Made by a program: the position numbers and the translations under genes. A stretch of 14,855 nucleotides of DNA from an uncultured Clostridia bacterium (GTDB lineage Bacteria > Bacillota > Clostridia > Oscillospirales > Acutalibacteraceae): positions 1 through 14,855 of the forward strand of contig CALAQQ010000057.1 of NCBI GenBank assembly GCA_937888485.1, written 5' to 3'. This document shows positions 8,901-14,852 of the stretch, piece after piece (within the stretch, counting starts at the first letter, position 1; every line of letters starts with the position of its first letter). Under the pieces are notes generated by a model. The model did not search any database. It saw only the letters and a list, made by a program, of their open reading frames with translations, and was not told where the DNA came from.

Positions 8901-11900
8901 TCTCGGGTTGGGATGTTCCTGCAACAATGCCTGCTTCTGACATCACTATTGATGCGACTCTTGTAGTTAACACCTATACTGCATATTTTTATCTTACTGA
9001 TGAAGACATGGCAGAAGGCAACTACTGGCAGAAGGTAGATACTGTATTCGGCGAAGAAATCAAATTCCCCGAAGATCCTGAAATCGATGGCTTCTGGTTC
9101 GAAGGTTGGGATAACGATGCAACCGTTATGGGTGCAGCCGATATGCACTTCGTTGCTGTGACAACTGCTATCGAATATCTCGTTGAAGTTTATGATGAAA
9201 ACGGCGAATACGTCAATGGCTGGAAAGCGTACTTTGGAGATAAAATACTCGAAGATGACCTTCCTGAGATTAACAAAGATGGATATATTCTTGAATGGTA
9301 TACCGATGCTGAATGCACAATTAAACATGAATTCCCTGTTGTTGTTAACGGAGATGTTATGTTTTATTCCAAATTTGTACGTCAACACGTATACGTCGAA
9401 TCGAACGTAAAAAGATATGAAGAACTTGATAAACAGTATGACAAGTTCGTATATGTTGGTATTGATGTTATCGAAGTTGCAAACGGTCAGCTTACCGACG
9501 GTTATGTTCAGCCCGGCGATTGGCTTGAATACCGTGCAACGATCCTTTCAGATATGTATGTTGGTGCTTGTACCCCCCATATCGTATATGAAAGAGATTT
9601 CTTTGACGTACGTGTTATCACAAGTACAACACCCAGCACATCAGAAACATTTGAAAATAACGACTATGAACGTCTCGTGAAGTTCGATGACGGTACTTTC
9701 ATGAATCCTGCTCACCCAGTTGCACCTCAGAATAATGAAATCGCATCCTTCAATACACTCGTATCTCTTCCCTATGAAAGAGTAACAACTCAGCTCGGAT
9801 TCTGCGGAATCGATGCTGCAACATACGAAAACTGGGATTTCGTTAAGTCAAACCTTGGTGTTACCGCAACAATGACAAACACCAATTTCGAAATGAAGAC
9901 TGACGAATGGATAACATCATGGTACGTAAGAGTTAAGGAAGATCTTATAGACGGCGAAACAGGCAGATCGTTCTCGCCTGAAGCTATCTGGAAGCACAAC
10001 ATAAACACCATTACAGGTAATCCCGGCGACTCAAGAAGATTTGGTGATATCTACACAGCAGATTCACTTGGCACATACGCATCAGCAAAATCACTTTCAT
10101 TCAGAACGGATGTTGTTCAGCACGTTCTCCTTGATGACACATATCATACCTTCACAATCGGTAAAAGTTCTTCGGATGTCATTTCGGAATATAAAGTTAC
10201 ATGGAATGTTGACGGAAATATTATTAATGAATATTATTATGCAGGTGAAGAAATAGTTGTTCCCGAACCTCCCGAAAAGAGAGGTCATACCTTCGTGGGT
10301 TGGGATAGCTATATTCCTTCAACAATGCCTGCCAAAAATCTCATGTTCACAGCTGTATATGAAGTTAATTCTTATAATGTTGATTGGTGTATCGACGGTC
10401 TGATAATGAGCGATACATATGAGTACGGAGAAACAATTGAAGCTCCCGGACCGTTTAGAAAGAAGGGATATACATTTGTTGGCTGGACACCCGCAGTTCC
10501 CGAAACAATGCCCGATTATGACCTTACATTCGAAGCGGTATGGCAGATAAATACATATACCGTAACATGGGATTGGGGCTTTGACGGTAATGTTGTTGAG
10601 GTTGAATATGACTATAATCAATCTATAGTTTCACCTGAAATTCCCGACAGAGAAGGTTATACATTTGTTGGTTGGACACCTGCAGTTCCCGACTCCATGC
10701 CCGATAAAAATCTCTCCTTCGTTGCACAATGGGAAATCAACAGATACAACATTACATGGATTGTTGACGGAAATGAAACTGTTTACGAATATACTTTTAA
10801 TGAAGAAATTACAGTTCCTGCAACACCCGAAAAGGTTGGTTATACATTCGTTCAGTGGAGTCCTGAAGTTCCCGACAGAATGCCTGCACACGATTTGATT
10901 TTTGAGGCAGAATTTATAGTCAATAAATACATCGTGAGATGGGATATCGACGGCGTTATTTCAGAGGTTGAATATGAATATAATTCAGTCATTGAAATTC
11001 CCGAAATACCCGAAAGAATCGGACACACATTCATCGGCTGGAACGAGGAAATTCCTGAATTTATGCCTGATCACGATCTTACATTTATTGCTAAATGGAA
11101 AGTGAACAGATATATTGTTATATGGAATTTCGATGGCGAACAAGTTGTTCAGGAGTATTACTACGGCGATGAAATAATTCCTCTCCCGCTTTCTGAAAAA
11201 ACAGGTTATACCTTTGAAGGCTGGACGCCTGAAGTTCCCGAAACAATGCCCGACAGAGATCTTGAATTCACTGCGATTTGGACAATAAACAGCTATGATG
11301 CAGTGTTCGATGCAAACGGCGGTAAATTCAGCGACGGCAAAATAATCAAATATATTCCCATCGAATACAATTCAGAAATTCTTTCTCCCGAAACACCGAC
11401 AAGAGACGGTTATGACTTTGCCGGTTGGGAATATGAGGGCAATAATATTGGTATGGATTTCGGTGTTATGGATAGACTTGACGGTAAGAAATTCACTGCA
11501 ATCTGGGTTTCAAACAATACATCAAAATATAAAATTGAAACTTATACGATGAATACATTCGGCGGTTATGATAAATCATCGATAATTCTTCTCGGAAAAG
11601 CCGAAGATAATGTATTGATAACTCCCGAAGTTGAACCCGGTTTTGAACTCAACGAAGAAAAGAGCGTTCTTGTCGGAACTGTTCTTGCGGATGAAATTAT
11701 TGTTCTCAAAGTGTATGTTGACCGTATTTCATATAACTTTACCGTTAACATTGACGGAGTATGCAATACCGTTTCATATTACTATGGCGCAATGATTTCT
11801 GAGCCTGAAACACCGATAAAAGAAGGCTATGAATTTATTGGCTGGGATACGGAAATTCCTCAGACAATGCCTGCAGAGGATATCAGCATAACAGCAAAGT

Positions 11901-12271
11901 TCAAAGAAGCAGAGAATTATGAACCTTATGCGAAGTTAAGTATTTCAGATATCGAAGACCGCACTCTTTATTACGGTGAAACAATAACACTTTATGCAAA
12001 TGTATCAAATCTTCCCGAAGGTGCTGTAATCAAGTGGTATGTCGAAGGTAATGGCGTATCAATAAAAACATCAGCAAGCGGAAAAACCTGTACGGTAACA
12101 TCGACATCAAACGGAAATGTAATTATCAGAGCAACGGTTCTTGATGAAAACGGTAATACCGTTGAGGGATTCGACGGAAAACCTGTTTCGGATTATGAAT
12201 ATATATATTCAAAAGTTACCTTCTGGCAGGTAATCGTCAATTTCTTCCGTAGCCTTTTTTCAAGAAGATAA
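2912..12271 (+). CDS. Giant secreted multi-repeat surface protein: BspA-like LRR, internal dockerin, ~29 InlB B repeats, Ig-like C-terminal module
   Basis: A 3119-residue protein, roughly 340 kDa and strongly acidic, very likely an adhesin or glycan-binding surface protein. The N-terminus (MKNALKK, then a hydrophobic stretch to about residue 28) is a signal peptide. Cleavage may be near S21-A22 or later at AEA|S (58/59). Modules: BspA-type LRRs (62-348), a beta-rich segment (350-430), a dockerin-like EF-hand pair (432-500), 21 B repeats (518-2158) broken by a MucBP-like unit (963-1034) and an unrecognised insert (about 1390-1480), an unrecognised domain (2159-2425), seven B repeats (2427-2870), a second MucBP-like unit (2871-2939), one more B repeat (2940-3002), and an Ig-like domain with hydrophobic tail (3006-3119). 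Typical B-repeat signatures are DANGG, EGYTFVGW and MPAxDxTFxAxW. There is no LPXTG. The start is supported by GGAGG at 7 bp. No enzymatic motif was seen. It is probably co-transcribed with the GH3 gene downstream. Confidence 0.9.
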   Translation: MKNALKKVISVLLVTVMVLCSAPLTGFVGLELPEIGGLGKLADSVSEFFAGFGNKAEASSEVFDYELDENGNATITGFDYSLAGDLVIPSTIDGYLVTALGDWSFSWSDISSVVIPEGVISIGGAAFQGCYNLVDVSIPNSVRYIYSNAFQECINLSKIDIPEGVKEIWTEAFSYCERLASVTLPDSLEMVAENAFMETAIYLNEDNWENGVLYIDNYLIEANKSIEGSYSIKEGTTGIAYNSFYGSDKLTNIIFPEGLKYIGDSAFYQCSSLESVTLSDELKKIYDSAFFQCSSLKSIIFPVGLNYIGHKAFYSAPLTDAYYIGSEFQWAKIEIGEMNPSLSNVVFLSDGIGLVPVEGSTTVIERGGNSFDDWFVYGLKTRLRDTALSDYITVKGDGYYEAIPVYVSYFGTGSVINVYNSETNELLESFNVVIFGDINGDSTINMVDASMILDEMIGVTDWSDPESEEYSPSKLKAGDLNADGIIDFYDYFVVNAYALGIFDIDQATGQKDRYDENYYIFYYDLNYVYETIELISTEMHSAGDTIKPLEYTSTTEGYNFIEWIDFETGEALSSTMPSYDVVALPLLEPASGYYELDFFATGGEFEDGRINKFFVLEEWEEIPAIPNPTREGYVFLGWLDEDGKRVIIPVTMPAQNLSFYAEWEPIENSDFTLTLLDNDGTIIDEISALPGEELSLPQLSKEGYIFGGWLKEDSGETYYDTIVMPDEDVVLVSIWEVSQYTLVLDANGGEFSDETYVFTETYSFGEEIVYPALPAREGYVFCGWMDEEGNFAAIPSTMPAEDMTFVAVWEPVEYHVRFVDDDGNVIFQVSVEYGSEIPVSETTPTKEGYTFAGWVDAEGKSPYEYDKMPARDVTFVAQWIPHEYTVVLDANGGEFSDGTQIFIETAGYGEDISDIIPDYPTREGYNFIGWMDEDYNLVEYLPATMPARDIELKAQWVANSDVEYILEVYMMYSDGTYPVVPTETIPFADGIVGETRTVDYTPPEGFSIDENYSVLSGVIPADGQLILKVYLSRNVYTLNLDVDGVRTESSYIYGQEIGYIEVPAREGYLFDGWMDEDGKIVELPATMPAEDITFYALWSLKICTVTFDANGGLFDAGSHDEFEILIIQGYYGELCPYPTDEPTREGYTFVGWSPVIERFPALDVTLYAVWEANKYNLVLDANGGKFFDGTTRTEGTFTYGLGVTYSNPTRDGYEFIGWMDEDGNIGDFPSSLPAKDITLVAQWEPIETNEYTITYMDGDNVLRIDTYMEGESVIIQFPEEIEGYTFVGWSPSVPSIMPAEDIVTYAIWETNKHSVTYDANGGIFDYHDGTTSIFIVFSNVKYGAAIPVPESTPVREGYKFVRWAPEAPAAMPNRDLIFVAEWEKIPELEEEEYEIYVSYPNPVSPDEKFEMLVMTDSALPGDTVEILREGDEQTADKAHTYEEILSTVTVNGIEPDYEKRPATITIGENNKIVVEFKLTTYAVEFNANGGKFNNSEETIVLSGTYGQMVEDVSAPTRSGYNFYGWDRNVPETFTEDIVIYATWEIQNHNAIFIVVDENGEEIERITVEYEYGEEIVAPNYTAPAGYEFSGWDIPEGMTMGEEDVTFISTLTPIGYTLSYEISGLPADKGVSAPVTQMGLRVDFDAPIAAAPVVPGYTFDGWYYNGAKYSCDGNGVIKMPASDVVLTCRYIANVYTITFDSDSSTVISPVSFTCDEIVESLPEVTKENCVFLGWFEGETKYEAGFKMPARDVTLTARWSSQSCYIEFYVGDYFIAGGSQNYGDIILTPETVPDKAGYTFIGWFDEDGNPMPETVPAIEHQIYYARFSEKTYTATFDAEGGVFSNGSDCVVYEGVYGSTIICPEEPTRFGYIFIGWSPVVPETMPAQNIVFTAMWTPCTYSVNYYLNGELIHTDSVEFGDIIPVFSYEPDAGIEFDDWGGQNPAGQTMPAYDINVYGTTSVNAYNVTFTINGEVVAVVPVEYNAVIPVPEYVAPEGHTFSGWDVPATMPASDITIDATLVVNTYTAYFYLTDEDMAEGNYWQKVDTVFGEEIKFPEDPEIDGFWFEGWDNDATVMGAADMHFVAVTTAIEYLVEVYDENGEYVNGWKAYFGDKILEDDLPEINKDGYILEWYTDAECTIKHEFPVVVNGDVMFYSKFVRQHVYVESNVKRYEELDKQYDKFVYVGIDVIEVANGQLTDGYVQPGDWLEYRATILSDMYVGACTPHIVYERDFFDVRVITSTTPSTSETFENNDYERLVKFDDGTFMNPAHPVAPQNNEIASFNTLVSLPYERVTTQLGFCGIDAATYENWDFVKSNLGVTATMTNTNFEMKTDEWITSWYVRVKEDLIDGETGRSFSPEAIWKHNINTITGNPGDSRRFGDIYTADSLGTYASAKSLSFRTDVVQHVLLDDTYHTFTIGKSSSDVISEYKVTWNVDGNIINEYYYAGEEIVVPEPPEKRGHTFVGWDSYIPSTMPAKNLMFTAVYEVNSYNVDWCIDGLIMSDTYEYGETIEAPGPFRKKGYTFVGWTPAVPETMPDYDLTFEAVWQINTYTVTWDWGFDGNVVEVEYDYNQSIVSPEIPDREGYTFVGWTPAVPDSMPDKNLSFVAQWEINRYNITWIVDGNETVYEYTFNEEITVPATPEKVGYTFVQWSPEVPDRMPAHDLIFEAEFIVNKYIVRWDIDGVISEVEYEYNSVIEIPEIPERIGHTFIGWNEEIPEFMPDHDLTFIAKWKVNRYIVIWNFDGEQVVQEYYYGDEIIPLPLSEKTGYTFEGWTPEVPETMPDRDLEFTAIWTINSYDAVFDANGGKFSDGKIIKYIPIEYNSEILSPETPTRDGYDFAGWEYEGNNIGMDFGVMDRLDGKKFTAIWVSNNTSKYKIETYTMNTFGGYDKSSIILLGKAEDNVLITPEVEPGFELNEEKSVLVGTVLADEIIVLKVYVDRISYNFTVNIDGVCNTVSYYYGAMISEPETPIKEGYEFIGWDTEIPQTMPAEDISITAKFKEAENYEPYAKLSISDIEDRTLYYGETITLYANVSNLPEGAVIKWYVEGNGVSIKTSASGKTCTVTSTSNGNVIIRATVLDENGNTVEGFDGKPVSDYEYIYSKVTFWQVIVNFFRSLFSRR
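3095..3955 (+). repeat. BspA-type leucine-rich repeat (LRR_5) region
   Basis: Residues 62-348 carry about eight units of 22-24 residues with the signature xxIPExVxxIGxxAFxxCxxLxxV, for example VVIPEGVISIGGAAFQGCYN and FPEGLKYIGDSAFYQCSSL. The last full units are close to one another in protein and DNA. In other bacteria such LRRs bind proteins or cells. By eye the stretch is more AT-rich and uses more ATA isoleucine codons than the later repeats. Confidence 0.85.
4205..4411 (+). other. Internal dockerin-like domain with two EF-hand-type calcium loops
   Basis: Residues 432-500 hold two canonical loops. Loop 1 has D437, N439, D441, N445 and D448 (GDINGDSTINMVD). Loop 2 has D479, N481, D483, D487 and D490 (GDLNADGIIDFYD). 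Ligand positions 1, 3, 5, 9 and 12 are acidic or Asn in both, and the spacing of 42 residues is in or slightly beyond the usual dockerin range. A domain of this kind would normally bind a cohesin through calcium. Its internal position, between LRRs and B repeats, is unusual, because dockerins are commonly terminal. It might instead be a calcium-rigidified linker. Confidence 0.75.
4463..9385 (+). repeat. First InlB B-repeat (Listeria-Bacteroides repeat) block, about 21 units
   Basis: Residues 518-2158. Units run 60-80 residues: a YTxxxDANGGxF strand, then a tyrosine-rich strand, PTREGYxFxGW, an optional MDEDGN insertion, and MPAxDxTFxAxW. Many units early in the block have the insertion; later ones are shorter and more degenerate (for example about 1951-2158). 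InlB B repeats adopt a beta-grasp fold and mostly serve as spacers or binding modules. A MucBP-like unit interrupts the block at 5798-6013, and an unclassified 90-residue insert interrupts it at about 7079-7351. Confidence 0.85.
5798..6013 (+). repeat. MucBP-like repeat unit, copy 1
   Basis: Residues 963-1034 do not fit the B-repeat pattern. They read YILEVYMMYSDGTY early, then PPEGFSIDENYSVLSGVIPADG and end LKVYLSR. The shape (Y-x-x-E-x-Y, then GY/GF, then a closing KVY strand) resembles MucBP-type repeats. A second copy lies at 11522-11728, with the shared motifs SVLxGxxxAD and LKVYxxR. Confidence 0.6.
9386..10186 (+). other. Unrecognised 267-residue domain inside the B-repeat array (possibly cohesin-like fold)
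   Basis: Residues 2159-2425 carry no B-repeat signature. The segment opens YVESNVKRYEELDKQYDKFVY and includes VQPGDWLEYRATILSDMYVG (2199 onward), HIVYERDFFDVRV, a Ser/Thr-rich turn, an LGVTATMTN strand and a hydrophilic end. The pattern of PGD, an alternating strand, then VYERDFFDV recalls the first strands of cohesin or CBM-like Ig folds (PGDxVxVxV, then a YDPxxL-like strand). That likeness is weak and no family can be assigned. It contains two cysteines (one in GACTP, one in GFCGI). Confidence 0.55.
10190..11521 (+). repeat. Second B-repeat block: short-form units with about 61-63-residue period
   Basis: Residues 2427-2870 hold seven units. The first six are a short class: YxVxWxxDG, then EYxYxxxIxxPxxPxxxGYTFVGW, TPxVPxTMPDxDLxFxAxWxIN. 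Neighbours are very alike even in DNA; for example TACATTTGTTGG at 10471 recurs at 10660, 189 bp later. This points to recent tandem duplication. The seventh unit returns to the long DANGGKF class. The single B repeat of the gene ending at 1227 belongs to the short class. Confidence 0.8.
11522..11728 (+). repeat. MucBP-like repeat unit, copy 2
   Basis: Residues 2871-2939 (YKIETYTMNTFGGY, then EPGFELNEEKSVLVGTVLAD and VLKVYVDR) match the unit at 5798-6013. As in copy 1, it is followed directly by a B repeat of the VDGV/IDGV form (2940-3002). Confidence 0.6.
11927..12271 (+). other. C-terminal Ig-like plus hydrophobic-tail module (copy 2)
   Basis: Residues 3006-3119 contain an Ig-like domain (SNLPEGAVIKW, CTVTSTSNGNVII) and end in SKVTFWQVIVNFFRSLFSRR. 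The hydrophobic stretch followed by arginines looks like a membrane-associating or retained tail, but it is shorter than an ordinary transmembrane helix. It is homologous to the module at 841-1227. Confidence 0.7.
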
Positions 12272-12285
12272 ATTTCGTTGATATA

Positions 12286-12302
12286 TGGAGGATATTGATT
12301 TG
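12286..12302 (+). promoter_or_regulatory. Ribosome binding site that selects a TTG start for the GH3 gene
   Basis: TGGAGG (12286-12291) lies 8 bp before TTG (12300-12302), the normal spacing. The in-frame ATG at 12285 overlaps this site and has no ribosome binding site of its own. The in-frame ATG at 12309 is 17 bp away, which is too far. TTG is therefore the best-supported start. Confidence 0.65.
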
Positions 12303-14795
12303 ATAAAAATGAAAAAAGATTTTATCAGAGCAGTTTCTGTTGTTATGGCATTGATTATGTTTGTGTCCTCATTTTCAGTTGCTTATGCGGCATCAGACTT
12401 GATTTCTGCCGAAACAACAGAAAAATCGCTTGAGATTGCAAAAAGAATTGAGTCCGAAGGTATTGTTCTTCTCAAAAACGAAGACAGTGTTTTACCTCTT
12501 AAATCAAAGAAAGTCAATGTTTTCGGTGCTTCATCCTGCTTTATTTCTTTTGCGGGTGCGGCGGGTTCGGGTGCAGTCCGTTCATCTGATGCCATTGATT
12601 TTTATGATGCGCTGACAAATGCGGGAATAGAGTATAACAAAGCACTTTATAGCAGATATGCGAATTATACTTTTACAAGATTTGATTTGGGTTTTATCAG
12701 CTATGTTATATCTGTTCTTAAGCAGTATTTCGGCGGAGGTCAATCCGAAATGCCGATAAACATGATAGGCAAATCGCTTTTTGATAAGGCGCTGGAATAT
12801 TCTGACACTGCAATTATTGTTTTAGGCAGGGTCGGAACGGAAATGAAGGATTTCAGCGTTGAAGAACTCAAACTGACAAAAGAAGAAGCGGAAATGATTG
12901 ATAAGGTTTGCTCCATATTTTCCGATGTTATTGTTGTTTTTAATAATTCAAATATCATGGATATGTCATGGCTTGATGATTATGACAGCATTAAGGCAGC
13001 GATGCTTATGTGGCTTCCGGGTGAAGTAGGAACAGACAGCGTCGGTAAGGTTCTTACCGGCGAGGTCAATCCTTCGGGAAAGCTTGTTGATACTGTTTCT
13101 TATAACCTTGACGACCATCCGTCAACCCGAAATTTCGGAAACTATGAGTATGACGGTATAATAGGCAGTTCAAAGTATTTTGTGAATTACAGCGAAGGTA
13201 TTTATGTCGGTTACAGATATTTTGAAACCTTTGCGAAGGATAAGGTTCAGTATCCCTTCGGCTACGGTCTTTCTTATACTGAGTTTGACTGGAATATTAA
13301 GGATTATGATGCTGACAAGGATGAAATTACTCTTAAAATTAATGTAAAAAATATCGGTAGTGTTGCAGGTAAAGATGTTGTTCAGGTTTATTTTACAGCG
13401 CCCTATTACGAGGGCGGAATTGAAAAGAGTGCAATTGAACTTGCCGCCTACGGTAAAACGAAGCTTTTGAATCCGGGTGAAAGTGAAACGCTTGAACTTT
13501 CGTTTGATGTTGCTGATATGGCATCCTATGACTCGGAGAATGAAGAAGCGTGGGTTCTTGATAAGGGTGAATATAAAATTCATGTTGCCCATGATATCAG
13601 AACGTTTGAAAAAACATTCCGATATAATGTCAGCAAAAAGACCGTTTATAAAACAGACGATAATTCCGGCAATGAAATCAGAAATCTTTTTGAAAGTGCG
13701 GAAGGCGATCTGACATATTTTTCAAGGGCGGATGCCGAAGCAACATTCCCTGAACCGCCGACAGATTACAATGCAACGAATGAAGTTAAAAACAGCGATA
13801 AAAGACCCGACCCCATTACAGAAGGCGAAGTTCCTAAAACAGGTGTCAGGTATAAAGACGGTGTTATTACTCTCAAAGATGTTGCCAAGGATGAAAGCCT
13901 TTGGGATGCATTCCTTGACCAGCTTACCGTTGATGAGATGATTACATTGATAACCGATTGCGGTTATGAAACAACTGCTCTCGACAGGCTCGGAATTCCC
14001 AACACATCCGATAACGACGGACCTTCATGTGTCAAAGGAAGGGGAGGACTTCTTTATACCGATTCTGGTGTTGCATTCCCTGTTTCAACTGTTCTTGCGT
14101 GCACATGGAATGATGAGCTCGCAGAAGAATTCGGTGCAATTATTGGTGAGGAGGCATATCAGCTCGGCACACATGTATGGTATGCACCGGGTTGCAATAT
14201 TCATCGCAGTCCTCTTGGCGGCAGAAACTATGAATATTATTCCGAAGATCCGCTTCTTTCAGGTAAGATGTCTGCAGCGGTAACAAGAGGTGCTCAGTCG
14301 GAAGGTCTTATCGTAACAGTCAAGCATTTTGCGGCAAATGATCAGGAAACCAACAGACAGGATAACGGTCTTTATACCTGGCTTAATGAACAGTCGTTCC
14401 GTGAAATATATCTTGAACCGTTTGAAATTTCGGTGAAAGAGGGTAAGGCAAAGGGTATAATGTCAGCATACAACAGAATCGGAACTGAATGGTGCGGCGG
14501 AAGTAAGGCACTCATAACCGATCTTCTCAGAAATGAATGGGGATTTGACGGCTATGTTGTTACAGATGCCAGTATTGATGTTAAAGCTTTTGGATATCTT
14601 GACCCTGTGCTTGCTGTTTATGCACGGAACAGCGGCATTCTGACAATGCTTTATGTTATTTCAGCACCGCAGACCAAGCTTGCTCTCAGAATCACTTATG
14701 AAAAAGACCCCATCGGAATGGGTAATGCAATGCGTCTGTGCGTTTATGATATATGTCGCATGAAGATGGAAAGCAATGCATTTTCGGCTGAATAA
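12300..14795 (+). CDS. Secreted glycoside hydrolase family 3 beta-glycosidase, inverted domain order
   Basis: The protein is 831 residues from the TTG at 12300 (836 if ATG 12285, 828 if ATG 12309). A signal peptide ends near AYA|AS (about 30). Domain order is reversed relative to most GH3: the alpha/beta sandwich comes first (about 40-330, ending in YPFGYGLSY at 318-326), then a fibronectin-III-like domain (about 335-440), a linker, and the (beta/alpha)8 barrel last (534-831). The barrel has DGP (573-575), GGRNYEYYSEDP, KHFAANDQETNR (from K675) and GFDGYVVTD, in which D756 is the expected nucleophile. E181 in VGTEMKDF is a candidate acid/base. Inverted GH3s are known from Ruminococcus albus and Butyrivibrio fibrisolvens. 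It should cleave beta-glucosides or similar oligosaccharides outside the membrane; the substrate is unknown. The Trp that usually follows the nucleophile is Ala here (TDAS). It is probably co-transcribed with the upstream giant gene. Confidence 0.88.
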   Translation: MIKMKKDFIRAVSVVMALIMFVSSFSVAYAASDLISAETTEKSLEIAKRIESEGIVLLKNEDSVLPLKSKKVNVFGASSCFISFAGAAGSGAVRSSDAIDFYDALTNAGIEYNKALYSRYANYTFTRFDLGFISYVISVLKQYFGGGQSEMPINMIGKSLFDKALEYSDTAIIVLGRVGTEMKDFSVEELKLTKEEAEMIDKVCSIFSDVIVVFNNSNIMDMSWLDDYDSIKAAMLMWLPGEVGTDSVGKVLTGEVNPSGKLVDTVSYNLDDHPSTRNFGNYEYDGIIGSSKYFVNYSEGIYVGYRYFETFAKDKVQYPFGYGLSYTEFDWNIKDYDADKDEITLKINVKNIGSVAGKDVVQVYFTAPYYEGGIEKSAIELAAYGKTKLLNPGESETLELSFDVADMASYDSENEEAWVLDKGEYKIHVAHDIRTFEKTFRYNVSKKTVYKTDDNSGNEIRNLFESAEGDLTYFSRADAEATFPEPPTDYNATNEVKNSDKRPDPITEGEVPKTGVRYKDGVITLKDVAKDESLWDAFLDQLTVDEMITLITDCGYETTALDRLGIPNTSDNDGPSCVKGRGGLLYTDSGVAFPVSTVLACTWNDELAEEFGAIIGEEAYQLGTHVWYAPGCNIHRSPLGGRNYEYYSEDPLLSGKMSAAVTRGAQSEGLIVTVKHFAANDQETNRQDNGLYTWLNEQSFREIYLEPFEISVKEGKAKGIMSAYNRIGTEWCGGSKALITDLLRNEWGFDGYVVTDASIDVKAFGYLDPVLAVYARNSGILTMLYVISAPQTKLALRITYEKDPIGMGNAMRLCVYDICRMKMESNAFSAE

Positions 14796-14804
14796 TTTAA
14801 ATCA

Positions 14805-14832
14805 CAAACCACGCCCGAAAGGACGTGGTTTG
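14805..14832 (+). terminator. Hairpin after GH3, GAAA tetraloop, weak U-tract
   Basis: A 9-bp perfect stem (14805-14813 with 14824-14832) is extended, after a C-A mismatch, by two G-C pairs closing a GAAA loop. It starts 9 bp after the GH3 stop. What follows (AATAATAA) is A/T-rich but not a T run, so it may be a weak terminator or a 3'-end-stabilising hairpin. Confidence 0.6.
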
Positions 14833-14839
14833 AATAATA

Positions 14840-14852
14840 ACCCTATAAGGGT
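14840..14852. other. Short inverted repeat at the window edge
   Basis: ACCCT (14840-14844) and AGGGT (14848-14852) flank an ATA loop. It may be a second, downstream terminator stem whose T-tract lies beyond the window, or chance. The window ends three bases later. Confidence 0.3.

Noticed and set aside
8606..9388. 260-codon open frame on the - strand
   Set aside because: It lies wholly antisense to the B repeats and its sequence mirrors their periodic codons. It is Ile/Asn/Arg-rich without domain motifs and no ribosome binding site was evident.
2912..12271. Giant gene as an assembly artefact of collapsed or joined repeats
   Set aside because: The frame stays open for 3119 codons with diverged repeats, coherent domain order, a signal peptide and a proper C-terminal module. 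Repeat copy number in the short-unit block could still be misassembled.
12285..12287. ATG at 12285 as the GH3 start
   Set aside because: This ATG overlaps the GGAGG that serves the TTG at 12300 and has no upstream ribosome binding site. It would add acidic residues (EDID) before a signal peptide that normally begins with Lys.
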